DNA from: Tridacna crocea
Taxonomy: Eukaryota; Mollusca; Bivalvia; Cardiida; Cardiidae
Reading direction: 5' to 3'
Length of the DNA stretch: 64,000 bases
NCBI GenBank assembly: GCA_943736015.1
Contig: OX031063.1
Coordinates: 4,445,001 to 4,509,000 of the forward strand
A program made the position numbers and the translations under genes. A model generated the notes under the pieces. That model had not been told where the DNA came from, did not search any database, and was given only the letters and a program-made list of their open reading frames with translations. This document shows, piece after piece, positions 51,045-62,238 of the stretch (the stretch's first letter is position 1; every line of letters starts with the position of its first letter).

Positions 51045-52459
51045 AACTGTTCCATATCATAGACATATGTTAATTTGTTCATAAAGTTACTAAAACCTAT
51101 TTTCGGTTTTTTGTCCGTTATTTACATCTGCAAAAAAAGTTCTTAAATCATGAAATGTTTGCTAACAAACCTTAGTGGGACTCGGTATTTTTAAAGCTGG
51201 ACTCATTGATTTTGGTCCGGGACTCATTGATTTCACAATTGCGAGTCCCAGGACTCATTGTTAGCAAAATCTAGATTATTCACTGGTACAGTAAACTGTG
51301 TTTCTCGTACCAAGAAAATCACCTAACTTGTAACATCGTAAAATGCTCCGTAAAATTCAGCAAACAGTGATTTTACATAAAGGTCTACACATAAGATACC
51401 TAAATATCAATGTTGATCGCACTTCGTCAGACTGTCAAGTCTTGTTTGTCACCCATTTTAGATACTTTATTTCGCCGTTTTTATTTTACGAATATAAATG
51501 CTAAATTGGTATTTTTTTTAAATCTAGACTATTTAAATACTTTTAGTATTTACTTAACAATATATCTTTTTGTTCTGTTATCTTTCGTAGAGTAAAATAT
51601 AGAAATCAAATACTTTCTTTGTTAATTTTGTTTCGTAAAAATATTTTAGACCTTTTTATTCAACATAGAACAGTTCGATAAAAGTGCTGATAGATTCTTT
51701 CTATACAGCTTTTTCTTAAAAAAAAAAAAACATAGAAATCTCAACTTAATAAATTATCATGTAATAATATGATTGAATTGAAATTATCTTTAATTTAACC
51801 TATTCACATTGGAGTTCTATATGGTAGGATAAATTTAAAGTAAGCAGTTGTCTTGATACTCGAGTAAATAAATTTCAAACCCGACTAACGTTTCGCCGGC
51901 AAAGTGTATTCCCCGGCCCTACATAACAAAATAAGTAATAATTCCCGGCCCCTACGGCCCCCCCACCCATGCTAATTATTTTATTTTTCGTTGTAAGATG
52001 CTCAAAATAGTATTAAATTGAGGCTTCATGTAGTACGGTCACTTTTTAATATGACATGTCTATTTGGTCAGTCTGCATTTACCTGTGTTCCACTTGATCG
52101 ACCATTTCCCTCCAATCAATCACATGACCTTTTGAATTTTTCATTCCCGCTTCAGTCTGTAAGTTGTTTACTTGGAAAACCATTGTTTGATCACTTGATT
52201 ACAAATTATTGTGGAAAAAAGGAAAGGATTTGATGTAAGTTGCCATTTTGGGATGATTTTCTCGTAGTTCTCAAGTCTTACCTTTTTGCTGAAGGTTTTG
52301 GAAGTCTTTTAATTGTTTGACCAATTTACCCTTAACAGTTGTTCTCATCCTTCTTTCCCAGAGTATTTCCGTTTTGTATTTTGAACAGTATGGCACTTCT
52401 CTTTGTAACTAGCTTCTTACCTTTCCCTAGCTTGCACATCTTTTATTAATATTTTCAGC

Positions 52460-52551
52460 ACTTGCAGTCACATTGACAGAGAGAGAGAGAGACAGAGATT
52501 AGGCTTACTTGAAACAGTGCGGAGTGTGAACTCACTCAGTTCCTCAAATTG
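52460..52551 (+). CDS. Possible internal exon in the foldback-like element
   Basis: TTATTAATATTTTCAG acceptor and CAAATTG|GTAAGA donor flank 92 nt. One frame is open, reading LAVTLTERERQRLGLLETVR and SVNSLSSSN. It includes a short GA run. No domain. Supported by the splice sites alone. Confidence 0.3.
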
Positions 52552-53040
52552 GTAAGAACATGTTCTTGTTGTTATTTTGTAATGAGAAGTTCTTTGATTT
52601 AGCATTTGTCATTTTTTCTTAGATTAAACTTACCTTGTGATAAGATTAGTTAGCATAAGAGCTTTGTTTACTATTTGTATAGTTTATATTCAAAACCATG
52701 TTTTGTATTGCTTGATTTGTTTGCTTGTTTGTTTAGCTAAGGGTAAAGGGTTTGTATGTCAGCAACTGACATAATAATCCTTTACAGCCTTAAACTACAC
52801 TGCATAAAAGTGACTGAAATTATTCATTCATTATTCTTTTGTGATATTTTACTTTTGCTGCATTGTTTTATTTAGTGTCGTTTTTTACATACCTTTTCAG
52901 GGTAGAGATGTTCAGACTCTGAAGTAAGGTGATTAAAGGATAGAAAGAAACTTTAATGTAGTTGTCACTTTCCTGGAGTTCCCCAAAAATTAAGAACCCA
53001 CCCATATTTACTTTAGAGGGAAGGAAACGACCCTACAACA

Positions 53041-53757
53041 TTAGGTATCACGCTTTTTCATGGTATGAAATAAACTGTGGTCATTGCAACACTTTTTGAA
53101 ATATTGTCAGTGAAATGTGAGTAAGATTTCTGTATTTTCTTCCAGTTATTTCATGACTTAACAAAATCCGGCCACTGTGCTATTTTTTTTTGTTTTTCGT
53201 TGTATTGTGCTCAAAATGGTATGAAATTGAAGCTTAGGTATCACGCTTTTACATGGTATGAAATAAACTTTGGTCATTGCAACACTTTTTGAAATATTGT
53301 CAGTGAAATGTGAGTAAGATTTCCGTATTTTCTTCCAGTTATTTCATGGCTTAACAAAATTCGGCCCCTATGCTATTTTTTTTTTTTTTTTTTGTATTGT
53401 GCTCAAAATGGTATGAAATTGAAGCTTAGGTATAACGCTTTTACATGGTATGAAATAAACTGTTGTCTTTGCAACACTTTTTGAAATATTGTCAGTGAAA
53501 TTTGAGTAAGATTTCCGTATTTCTTCCAGTTATTTCATGGCTTAACAAAATCCGGCCCCTATGCTATTTTTTTTATTTTTCGTTGTATTGTGCTCAAAAT
53601 GGTATGAAATTGAAGCTTAGGTATCACGCTTTTACATGGTATGAAATAAACTGTGGCCATTGCGACACTTTTTGAAATATTGTCAGTGAAATGTGAGTAA
53701 GATTTCCGTATTTCATCCAGTTATTTCATGGCTTAACAAAATCCGGCCCCTATGCTA
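53041..53757 (+). repeat. Tandem array, 3.7 units of 191-193 bp
   Basis: Unit starts TTAGGTATCACGCTTTTACA at 53041, 53234, 53426 and 53617. Each unit ends in AAAATCCGGCCCCTATGCT, a T run and GTATTGTGCTCAAAATGG. Very alike, so recently amplified. Part of the left subterminal region of the element. Confidence 0.9.
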
Positions 53758-54683
53758 AATCCTTTATAAATGTCATCGAAAGCTGCACCGAATTTATTCT
53801 TAAATTAACATTTACTCCTTTAGCTTTCAGTCAATATGTAATACACTATTTTCTTTTTTTTTTTCTAATTTGATACAAGCTACTCCAAATTCGTACCAAA
53901 GTTTCAACCTTTTACCCAACAACATATAACTGAGATTGAAAAAAAAAAATGTTTAGAGTGATGAGCTTGCCTCTCAAAAGTAAGGAATCATTGGGGAAAA
54001 AGTAACATCTATTTTTACGGGCAAATAATCCCGGGCAAAATAGATCTGATTATCACGCCTTTGGAAATCTTAAAAGGGTACATCCTCCTGTATTTTGCCG
54101 ACTTTCTCAGTTTTAATTTTATGTTAAACTTTGATGGTCATTAAAATATTATTCCTTGTCCTAGAAAATGTTTGATGAAATTCCCTACAAAGGATGATCA
54201 TTTTGCTGTCTAAACGTTGTTGTTCAGGCTGATGATTTACTCTTTTCATTCTAATTAAAATAGCTCCAATTTAAGGTTGCATAATTTGATATTTACTTTT
54301 TTGATGTGCAGCAATTTCCTACGCATTTTGCAAACCACTATATCTTTTAACTGTAGTCACAAAAAACACAATTTCTGAATCATGCTGGTTGGTCAATGCC
54401 TTTTGATATATAACATGTTGTCTAAGAACGGTGACAGACTTTTAGACCTGTTTCTAGTGTGTTAACACTTTTTTCAAAATTTCCTTGTATTGTGACTTTT
54501 GTTGTATTGACTTACTGTGCTGTTTAATTTTTATAAGTTTGTGGGCCTCCATTGTTTTGTAAAGAGAGGGATATATAGTGTGTGTGTAAAAAAAAAAAAA
54601 AAAAGTAAACTGAAATCACAATTTTCTTTTTTTTTTTAACTTTTGAAATTTTCTTATTGATTTGAATATATCATTAAACAAGT

Positions 54684-55555
54684 ATGGCCCTGGTCATAGG
54701 TCATAATCGGATTAACTATCTATGGAATTCGTTAAAGGAATATACTGTATTTTCTTTTCCGGAATACAAAACCCTTGATTTCCTTAAGGAAGAAGAGATA
54801 TATCAGGTTGCACCGTTTTTCTCGGTAAGTACAGAATTAATACCTTCATATTCATTCAAAATTAGACAAAAGCAGAATGTAATGTTAACGGATTACAGGA
54901 CACGCTTTTTGCACCACATTACGATAAAAAGAAGAACAGATGGATAATAAATGATTATGTTAAAAAATCAAACAGCTCCGAGCTGTCAAATACACTATAA
55001 CGGTAACAACCATTGGATTTGTTCAGTATCAGAAAGAACAAAATGGACCTGTGTATCTATTAGACAGCTTGAAATCTTCGAGAACTCTTAATGGAAGTAT
55101 ATGTAAATATACAAATTTCACAAATTTATAACATCAACACGGACAACATAACAGTACACATCCCCGACGTTCAGAGGCAACAGAATTCACTTGACTGTGG
55201 GGTTTATGCAATAGCTTTTATAACAGAATTAATCTGTTCCGATTTCAATGTCAATATTTCAAATACTCGATTTATGACGAGTTTAATGAGAACACACCTT
55301 TTAAAATGCATTGAAGAAAATAAGATTAGCGTATTCCCGAAAGTTGCCAAGATGCCTAAAACGCCGTGCAACGAGCCCAAAATAACAAAAATTAAACTTT
55401 ATTGCAAATGTAAAATGCCAGAATTTATTGACGATATGATAGGATGTGATAATAAACACTGCCGCAAGTGGTTTCATAAAAAGTGTATTTTCAATTCAAC
55501 CACCTTATGCAATAATTCCAACGATAATTGGCTTTGTTCATCGTGCTGCTGGTGA
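54684..55555 (+). pseudogene. Ulp1/C48-like cysteine protease with C-terminal PHD finger, broken
   Basis: Plus-strand remains of a gene of the type often carried by large invertebrate transposons. A first piece (54684-54823) ends at a good donor (TCTCG|GTAAGT). The region around 54905-55080 carries traces of the GNNHWIC histidine motif. From 55091, VQRQQNSLDCGVYAIAF gives the catalytic Q and C of the Ulp1 fold, followed by RTHLLKCIEENKISVFPK. A complete C4HC3 PHD-type finger ends the protein (YCKC, CDNKHC, WFHKKC, WLCSSC). Frame continuity is lost before 55091, so the copy is dead or has unrecognised introns. Substrate and role in transposition are unknown. Confidence 0.7.
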
Positions 55556-56129
55556 ATAAAAATTATTTTTTCGAATTTCTTTTAGTTCTGTTCTGACAAA
55601 AAGAGATTTAAAGCATCTCCATGATGCATCATATCAAGTAAGGCATCTTATAATCAAGGATCCATAAAATTGATCATGTCTAGCAACTCGACAGAATCAG
55701 GAGATTGACTGGCCTCTAAACCTACCGAAAATTAACTGGTAGCAAAAAGGTTTGACTCAAGACAGCTTGTTTGTGGTGGATAAGCTGACCATCGTCGATA
55801 CTTTTTGCAGTTGCATTAGGCCCCTTTGCAAAGAGCAGGGGGTCATTAATTTACATCTAGTTATGTATGGTGTTCATTACAAACAGAATTCTTACGATGT
55901 TTTTTTTTTATACAATATATATTTCTTGCATTACTATGTATTGTTTTAATTTTTTTTTTTGTTATAAAGATAGGTAGATATTTAGAGTGACATTGAAGTA
56001 ATGACAATAAATATATATACAATACAGTTTGCTTTCTTCTTCAATCACATGTCATAATTCGATTGGTTGTTGATTCATTGCTTGTATGGATTTTCAACAT
56101 GCTTTCCTTGAGTTTCTTTAACCTACACA

Positions 56130-56356
56130 ATTTTTTTTACAAGCCAATGGCTGCTTTCCCACATAACGATCGTCGAAACAATGATCAGCGGTGAGAGAGG
56201 AACGAATCCTGTCACCGGGGATCGAACCCACGACCCTTTGTTCTAAAGAAGTGCACGCTAACGACTGAGCTACCAGGGCCGGGGATCGAGCCCACGACCC
56301 TTTATTCTCGAGTCCTGCACGCTACCGACTAAGCTACCAGGGCTCGGCCCATGATT
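56130..56356 (-). mobile_element. tRNA-derived SINE with duplicated head
   Basis: Minus strand: two tRNA-like heads in tandem, each with TGGTAGCT(C/T)AGTCG(T/G)TAGCG and GGGTCGTGGG(T/C)TCGAT. They are followed by a body with CCTCTCTCACCGCTGATCAT and GTGGGAAAGCAGCCATTGGC. The head duplication has a period of about 77 bp. Confidence 0.65.
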
Positions 56357-56477
56357 GAATTTATACATTCCTCATAACACATGAAAATGAAATACAAGGT
56401 TCTCTAAATCAATTGAAAGCGTATTTGGTGAACCTCGAGTCTCTATTTTAAACATGGACCGTATACATCCCTGTAAT

Positions 56478-56652
56478 TGACCCATTACCACACAATCCCT
56501 ACTTTTGACGCACCTGAGAAAGAAGCCTGTAGAAAACGTGGGAAAAGGAGAAAATGCTGGTAACCAGCATTTTCTCCTTTTTCCACAATGTTTTCTACCC
56601 TTTACAAAACAAATTTCAAATTTTCAGTCACTTTTATTTTGTCGTCTGCATT
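56478..56652 (+). mobile_element. TTAA-type palindromic MITE, right-truncated
   Basis: From CCCATTACCACACAATCCC to TTTTATTTTGTCGTCTGCA. The centre ATGCTGGTAACCAGCAT is intact. Inserted within the foldback-like element, so younger than it. Confidence 0.75.
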
Positions 56653-56754
56653 TTCATTTTCTTCGTATCATTCGGAAGCTTTACTCATGGACTATAGAAC
56701 GATATCATTTTTCTTTAAATCAAGGGGGAAAAGAGCTTTGAATAGATCTATATA

Positions 56755-57345
56755 GGGGCCGTCTCTTTATATCGAAAAAATTAGGACACGTTTTAGCCAA
56801 AAAAAAAAAAAAAAATTCAAACGCTTTTATCACAACGTAACATGCACAAAAAGTCAATTTTTTATATACCATTAGAAAGGTTATTACCTCAGCTATAATT
56901 TGGTGCTAATTTTTTTTTAATTTGACCAAGAATTAAAATTTCTAGGTAGAGGGGCCGGATTTTTATCTCTAACAAAATTACAACACGCTTCAGCAAAAGA
57001 TAGATGAATTTGAAACACTTCTGACACAACTACACATTCATGAAAAAGTTTCTACATGTATATACCACGAGAAAGGTTATTATATAAGCTAGAATTTCGT
57101 GCTTATTTTATTAAATTTGAGCGATAAATAAAGTATTTAGCTATAGGGGCCGGATTTTTATTTCTAAAAAAAAACACGATATGCTCTAGCAAAAAAAATG
57201 ACTAAATTCAAACGCTTATAACACAATTATATATGCGCAAAAACCAAGTTTCTATATACCGTTATATAGGTTATTACCTACGCTACAGTTTGGTGCTAAT
57301 TTGATTAAATTTGACCTACAAATAAAATATTTAGCTAGGGGGGCC
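56755..57345 (-). repeat. Tandem array, 3 units of about 195 bp
   Basis: GGGGCCGGATTTTTAT marks fall near 56755, 56951, 57146 and 57340, with diverged units between (ATATACC..TAGAAAGGTTATTA; AAATTTGA..TAAAATATTTAGCTA). Right-hand counterpart of the array at 53041-53757, in inverted orientation. Confidence 0.8.
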
Positions 57346-57399
57346 GTTAGGGCCGGGAATTATAGCCTAAATTTTCGATTGGGGCCGGGGAATACACAT

Positions 57400-58300
57400 A
57401 CCCCGTTTCGCCCCCATGACACTTTTGCCATCGTAGTTCTCTCCCTAGTCGTTTCGACCCTATTTTCGCCCAAAGTCATTTCGCCCTCTAACCCTAGTCG
57501 TTTTGCTCCCAATTTACCCATGTGAGTTTGCTCCAAAACTATTTCCCTGGGTAAAACTAAGTAATAGTAAATGTAGTAATAGGTCTGTGAAGAAATCAAG
57601 CCTGTTTCAGGCCCCAAATATAATACATGTACTTGAAAAAAAAAAGAAACAAAATAAATGATTTTGTTCACTAGATCTAGATAAGAGGAAAACTCAGATT
57701 TGTGCAGGGTTTTTCACAGACTTAAACAGCATAAAAAATCCCCACCATCCTTGCTATTTATAGTAGTGGGTGTATTTATAATAGACTGGTGTTTAGAGAC
57801 ATGAGCGTAACGAGAAAGAAAACCAGCAACAAGCCTTCAACAATTAACAATATCTATTAATAAATAAAGAAATAAGTGTACAATAAGAGTTAAGTTTAAA
57901 TGAAATTTTGCCAATTTTTAATCTTAGAACAAGAAATAGAATATATAGGTCACTCAATATTAAGAATTATGTTTAGAAAAGAAAAAGTATGAAATTTCTT
58001 GTTTTTAAATCCTAAATTAACAACAATTTTAACCTGCAAGTAGACATGAGCAACCTGTTTAATTAAGAAATAATTATTTCCAATTTACAGATCTATATTC
58101 CAAATTAGGTCCAACACTTTTCTCTAATTCTGTATCCTCAAAGCCACAAGCCTATAAGTTCAAAACCCAAACTCACTCAGTAAGTCACTCTCATCTATAT
58201 CAGATTGGAAAATTCTAGATTAGTATTTTCTTAAAAAAAAATAACAACATGGATTGGTTAACAACTTGTTTCTAACATCCTTTTTCTTAAAATAAGCACA
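57400..58300. other. Spacer without recognised gene
   Basis: Starts with loose repeats of GTTTCGCCC / AGTCGTTTCGACC-like words (57400-57520), then AT-rich sequence leading to the small-heat-shock gene. A 61-codon ORF at 58301-58486 has no recognisable domain. Confidence 0.4.
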
Positions 58301-58492
58301 ATGGAGAAACCAATTGATATTCTTTACGTTTCTAGAACAGCCTGTATATATAGAGTGAAAGTGATGATGAAAACTGGCAACATGTATCCTATCTACATGC
58401 CACCTCCCTTCCTAAAGGAAAATAAAGTTTTAAGAATGAAAACTTTTGTTTGTTTGTTTGAATATAAAACATATCATTTCACTTAACTGTAC

Positions 58493-59422
58493 ATGAAAAT
58501 ATATCATACCATGTACGGTGTAGTCCACATAACGGCGAGACAGATACAGGAAATAGAAGAGGGTCATGATATAGTTGAGAGATATCGTAAAGTTCAACTT
58601 CCAGAAAATATTGACAGCGAGAAACTGAACTGTTTAATGACAGACGACGGGAAAATGATCTTGAACGCCCCATTCCTACGTAAAGATCCACCCTCAAAGT
58701 CCGAAGATACACCTATTTCGATTGATGAAAGCAGTAAATTGACATCAACAAGAAGTCCAACTGATGACAGTGAAGTAAAAGTATCGGAAACAAATAAGAA
58801 GCAGCCTGAAATTATCGATATTCCGATTGAACACGATGACACAGTGCAAAAGGCAAATGTTTTCGAAGAAGTTGATGAGGCTGCATCACATTACGAAATA
58901 CTGAAAAAAGAAAGGCAACAACATGAGATTACGGAAGCAGGTGATAAAACAGACGAGAGAGATGAGAAAAACTCAGAAAGCCATTTGAGTAGGCCACGCA
59001 CTCCACAAGAATCCATAGAATTCGTTATTCTTGGTGACGTCACACCAAATGAGGACCCACAAAAAACAGATGAGATAGATGTTCAGCCTGAAGAAAATAC
59101 GCTAAATATCCAGGAAATGCAAAATGAAATCAGCCTTCCTTTCATGGACTCTACAAAGGAAATCGAAACAGACGGGAAAAGGGAGTTCGAAATCAATGTG
59201 AAACTAAAAGATTTTACACCAGAAAACACCGTGATACGTTGGGAGAACGGCACACTGGAAATTGACGCAGAGAGAGAGGTGAAAGCTGATTCCCTGTCGT
59301 CCTTCCAGAAAGTTCACAGAGTTTATACAATGCCAGAACTTGGTGTTATGAAGGAGGCCAGAGCCTCCATGAACAATGACGGTATGCTTCGGGTGACCGT
59401 ACCACTGAAAAACGAATCATAG
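58493..59422 (+). CDS. Small heat shock (alpha-crystallin) family protein with one and a half ACDs
   Basis: 309 residues from an ATG at 58493. Residues about 10-62 hold the second half of an alpha-crystallin domain (VVHITARQ, then RYRKVQLPENIDSEKLNCLM and DDGKMILNAPFL). Residues about 229-305 hold a complete one (FEINVKLKDFTPENTVIRWE, then HRVYTMPE and NNDGMLRVTVPL). Between them is a long acidic, serine/threonine-rich linker of about 165 residues. The family binds unfolding proteins in the cytosol as oligomers. The first domain lacks its early strands; an in-frame TAA nine bases before the ATG rules out simple extension, so a missing upstream exon or a truncated paralogue are both possible. 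The closing VPL is short of the usual I-x-I tail. Two-domain members are known in flatworms and molluscs. Confidence 0.85.
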   Translation: MKIYHTMYGVVHITARQIQEIEEGHDIVERYRKVQLPENIDSEKLNCLMTDDGKMILNAPFLRKDPPSKSEDTPISIDESSKLTSTRSPTDDSEVKVSETNKKQPEIIDIPIEHDDTVQKANVFEEVDEAASHYEILKKERQQHEITEAGDKTDERDEKNSESHLSRPRTPQESIEFVILGDVTPNEDPQKTDEIDVQPEENTLNIQEMQNEISLPFMDSTKEIETDGKREFEINVKLKDFTPENTVIRWENGTLEIDAEREVKADSLSSFQKVHRVYTMPELGVMKEARASMNNDGMLRVTVPLKNES

Positions 59423-59598
59423 GACTAATGCATGAACCTTATGTTATGTTATTGTAATAGGGACGTAGGCTCCGTTCCACCAAGGCAGTTACGAACAAAA
59501 TTTGCGTAAGTTTTACGTACCTATATAGTGTAGTGGCATTAAACCGCTACGAGCTACGACATAACAATCATTGAATAATTTTAAAAACTATTACGAAA

Positions 59599-59604
59599 AA
59601 TAAA
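59599..59604 (+). terminator. Polyadenylation signal AATAAA candidate
   Basis: First AATAAA after the stop at 59420-59422, about 177 bp downstream. It lies inside the TIR element, so the gene's 3' end may be supplied by the insertion. Confidence 0.45.
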
Positions 59605-60360
59605 AGTTTTCCTGGAAATTTGACATAACTACTTATTATACTGCAAAGAAATTTCTCGTGATCTGATTGGTTAACATGCCGGGAACATATATCATGTTCC
59701 CTGGCAAAAACCACGTAAAACCAGTTTCCGTTTTGAGTGCCCAGTAAACATCACTTCACGTGCAACACAACATCCAAAATGGCGGCGTCGGTCGATCACC
59801 AGACTGCACGTTGTCTGCGCATGTCATATTCTTCGAAGATTCGACTGTCTTATATGACGCATCACTACTAGTCCCGAAAGCGGGCTGACTGTAAATATTA
59901 CGCTCTATAAAGTAGCAATGTTGAAAAAAGCTTTTACGTATCAATACGTTTGAGGAGAAATGAGACCTGCTTTAGCAACAGATTTCTCTAAACTGGTGAT
60001 CATAGTTGAGTGAATTGCACGAGATAGCGTTTTATTGGGTAAACCTTTTTTTTGTTTTAAATTCAAAGTAACGGTTGTCGCGTAGGAAAGTGGTTCGGTT
60101 CTGTACCCAGGATGCCCATATCAGATAGATGAGTATTTATAGAATGCCATCTAGCGGGAGATAATGCCAGACTGCACATTTATGCACCAAACTGCACGTT
60201 TTAGTGACGTCAGTTTCCAGTGACGTCTGTTTTCATTGAATTGGGGTACACAGAAGGGAATTTCTGTTTCTTCAGCATACTCGATTCGTGAAATTATAAA
60301 ACAGGAAAATTTCGCTTAACGCACTTTGAAGGGGTAAAACTTTGCAGTATAATAAATTCG

Positions 60361-60580
60361 TTGTACGGTCAGGTGGCAGGGGACTTGGAAACTTGTTCAC
60401 GGCTGTGGTGAATCATGTCGCCCCGAGCCGAAGGCGAGTTGTACGGTCAGGTGGCAGGGGACTTGGAAACTTGTTCACGGCTGTGGTGAATCATGTCGCC
60501 CCAAGCCGAAGGCGAGGTGGCGACATGATTTACCACAGCCGTGAACAAGTTTCCAAGTCCCCTGCCACCTGACCGTACAA
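60361..60580. repeat. 78-bp unit, two direct copies and one inverted
   Basis: TTGTACGGTCAGGTGGCAGG... units at 60361-60438 and 60439-60516 differ at very few positions. An inverted copy follows at 60519-60580, making a long hairpin. The 76-codon ORF here is only the repeat read through. Confidence 0.9.
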
Positions 60581-60886
60581 CTAATAATGTATATTATTAA
60601 TTAACTATTGGATATATAGAAGTTATACAAGGAAACCGGTCCACGCGATACCAGTCACATTTTTGATTTCGTATAGTACACGGGTCGTGACCCCGGCTTA
60701 ATACGACTTGACCTCCGATCAATACAGTTGACCTCGTATCAATATTGATGACCCGCGACCAATACAGAAATCCTTGAACGTGATTGGTCAAAAGTTCAGT
60801 GGCGTGAGCGTCTGCGCTTACTTTTAGCCAATCACGTTCCAGGAGGCGGCAAAGTAAACGTAACCCAAAAATTGATATTTGTTCCC

Positions 60887-61048
60887 AGCAGGGTAGAAAA
60901 CATTGTGGGAAAAAGGAGAAAATGTTGGTAACCAGCATTTTCTCCTTTTTCCCACAATGTTTTCAGCATTTTCTCCTTTTCCCACAATGTTTTCAGAAAG
61001 CCTCTTTTTCAGGGTCGTAAAAACCAGAGGTTGTTTGGTAAAGCGTTA
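60887..61048 (-). mobile_element. TTAA-type palindromic MITE with a duplicated arm
   Basis: Reverse copy. The palindrome ATGTTGGTAACCAGCAT is followed by a second run of CAGCATTTTCTCCTTTTCCC ACAATG, so one arm is tandemly duplicated. It ends GTTGTTTGGTAAAGCGTTAA. Confidence 0.75.
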
Positions 61049-61059
61049 ATTAATAAAAT

Positions 61060-61204
61060 TGTCATTAATCAAGTGATTTAGTATTGGCCCAGTTACAGGT
61101 CCTCGGTCACCCGTATTGACCCTCGGCCTTCGGCCTCGGGCCAATACGGCTGACCTCGGACCTGTAACTGGGCCAATACGAAATCACTTGATTAATAACA
61201 TTAT
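61060..61204. repeat. Palindromic element, about 145 bp
   Basis: Arms ATTAATCAAGTGATTT and AAATCACTTGATTAAT, inner arms ATTGGCCCAGTTACAGGTCC and complement, centre CTCGGCCTTCGGCCTCGGG. Strong hairpin. No ORF. Confidence 0.85.
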
Positions 61205-61509
61205 AGTATAGTGGTATAAATCTGCCAAGAGGTACATGAAAATTATCATGATAATAATCATGTAATTCGGAGCTACAATACAATAGTTACGTAAAACTTA
61301 CGCAAATTTTGTTCGTAGCTAACTTGGTGAAATGGGGCCCTGCACTTTTACTTAAGGCAGTTTTATATGAACTTTCTGTAATAATTTTGTTGTGAATTTC
61401 TTTAATGTTATATCGGTAACAGAATTACACGTATGTTGTCTCTGAGTCCTGACAGAGAGAGAGAGAAAAAAAAAGAACGTATTGGTGAAACGTTAAAGAA
61501 CATGTAAAG

Positions 61510-61590
61510 TATCCATTGAAAACATTATGGGAAACGGAGAAATGCTGTGAACCAGTATTTTCTCTTTTTCACACAATATTTTCTATTCGT
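61510..61590 (+). mobile_element. TTAA-type MITE, central fragment
   Basis: GAAAACATTATGGGAAACGG, AGAAATGCTGTGAACCAGTA and CACACAATATTTTCTATTCG remain. Ends lost. Confidence 0.55.
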
Positions 61591-62009
61591 TCGCAGACGA
61601 CTTTAGTCATTGAACCATTTCCAGTTCATGTCATTGTAGATTTAAATGCTGTCAATAAGGATATGTCAGAAATTCTGTCTTTGTGTAAAGTACTGACAGA
61701 AATTTTGAAAGGATATACGTAACGCAACTGCGAAAGGTATCAACTCGGGTCAACCTGCGCAGTCTATGCAGGTTGTCCTTGGCCGAAACTTTTCGCTATT
61801 GGTCAATTTTCTGTATGTCCAAGGACCAATCTACCAGCGATTCAGTCGTTAGTTAAAAAAATGGATAGAATGGATCAACAGATGTACATGATGACTGATT
61901 GGTATCATGAATTCAGAAGTTGTGTGAAGCCGCCTTTTGTCAGAGCATGGCTCTTGTTTTATTGGTATGAGCGTAAGATGTTCATTATGGTGACGATTTC
62001 GATCTTTTG

Positions 62010-62238
62010 TTAACCCCTTCCCAAACAATCCCTGGTTTTTACAGGTCTGGAATAGTAGCCTTTTGAAAACATTGTGGGAAAAGGAGAAAATGCTGGTGAC
62101 CAGCATTTTCTCCTTTTCCCACAATGTTTTCTACCCTGTCATAGACAGAAATCATCTTTTTAGCAAGAGTTGAATTGTCGTCCACAAATGCTATCAGTTT
62201 GGTCTAGCCGAAAAGTTTGTCGTTTGGGAAAGGGTTAA
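62010..62238 (+). mobile_element. TTAA-type palindromic MITE, well-preserved copy
   Basis: TTAA at 62010-62013 and 62235-62238, 229 bp. The centre AAATGCTGGTGACCAGCATTT has arms of about 33 bp with no mismatch seen. Terminal repeats CCCCTTCCCAAACAATCCC and GTCGTTTGGGAAAGGG. Confidence 0.9.

Larger units (their letters stand above)
51907..57397 (+). mobile_element. 5.5-kb foldback-like DNA element with subterminal tandem arrays
   Basis: Inverted termini of about 60 bp: TGTATTCCCCGGCCC ... AATTCCCGGCCC ... ACGGCCCCCC at the left (51907-51966) and the complement at the right (about 57340-57397). Inside each end is a tandem array of about 190-bp units, 53041-53757 and 56755-57345. Both share the terminal word ATCCGGCCCCTATGCT and a T-rich run, so the termini look iterated inward. 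Between them lies a broken Ulp1-like protease/PHD gene and a possible spliced exon. No recognisable transposase and no clear target duplication. Superfamily unassigned. Confidence 0.65.
59465..61345. mobile_element. 1.9-kb TIR element downstream of the crystallin gene
   Basis: Inverted ends of about 60 bp: TTCCACCAAGGCAGTTACGA then ACAAAATTTGCGTAAGTTTT at the left, with their complement ending CACCAAG..GGGGCCC at the right (about 61268-61345). Inside lie the hairpin units at 60361-60580, a MITE and a second palindrome. No transposase. No clear target duplication. Confidence 0.7.

Noticed and set aside
59779-59871. Plus-strand gene start MAASVDHQ... in a YY1-like context (AAAATGGCGGC)
   Set aside because: The frame closes after about 30 codons with no convincing donor, and the site is inside a TIR element. 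Kept only as a possible promoter remnant.
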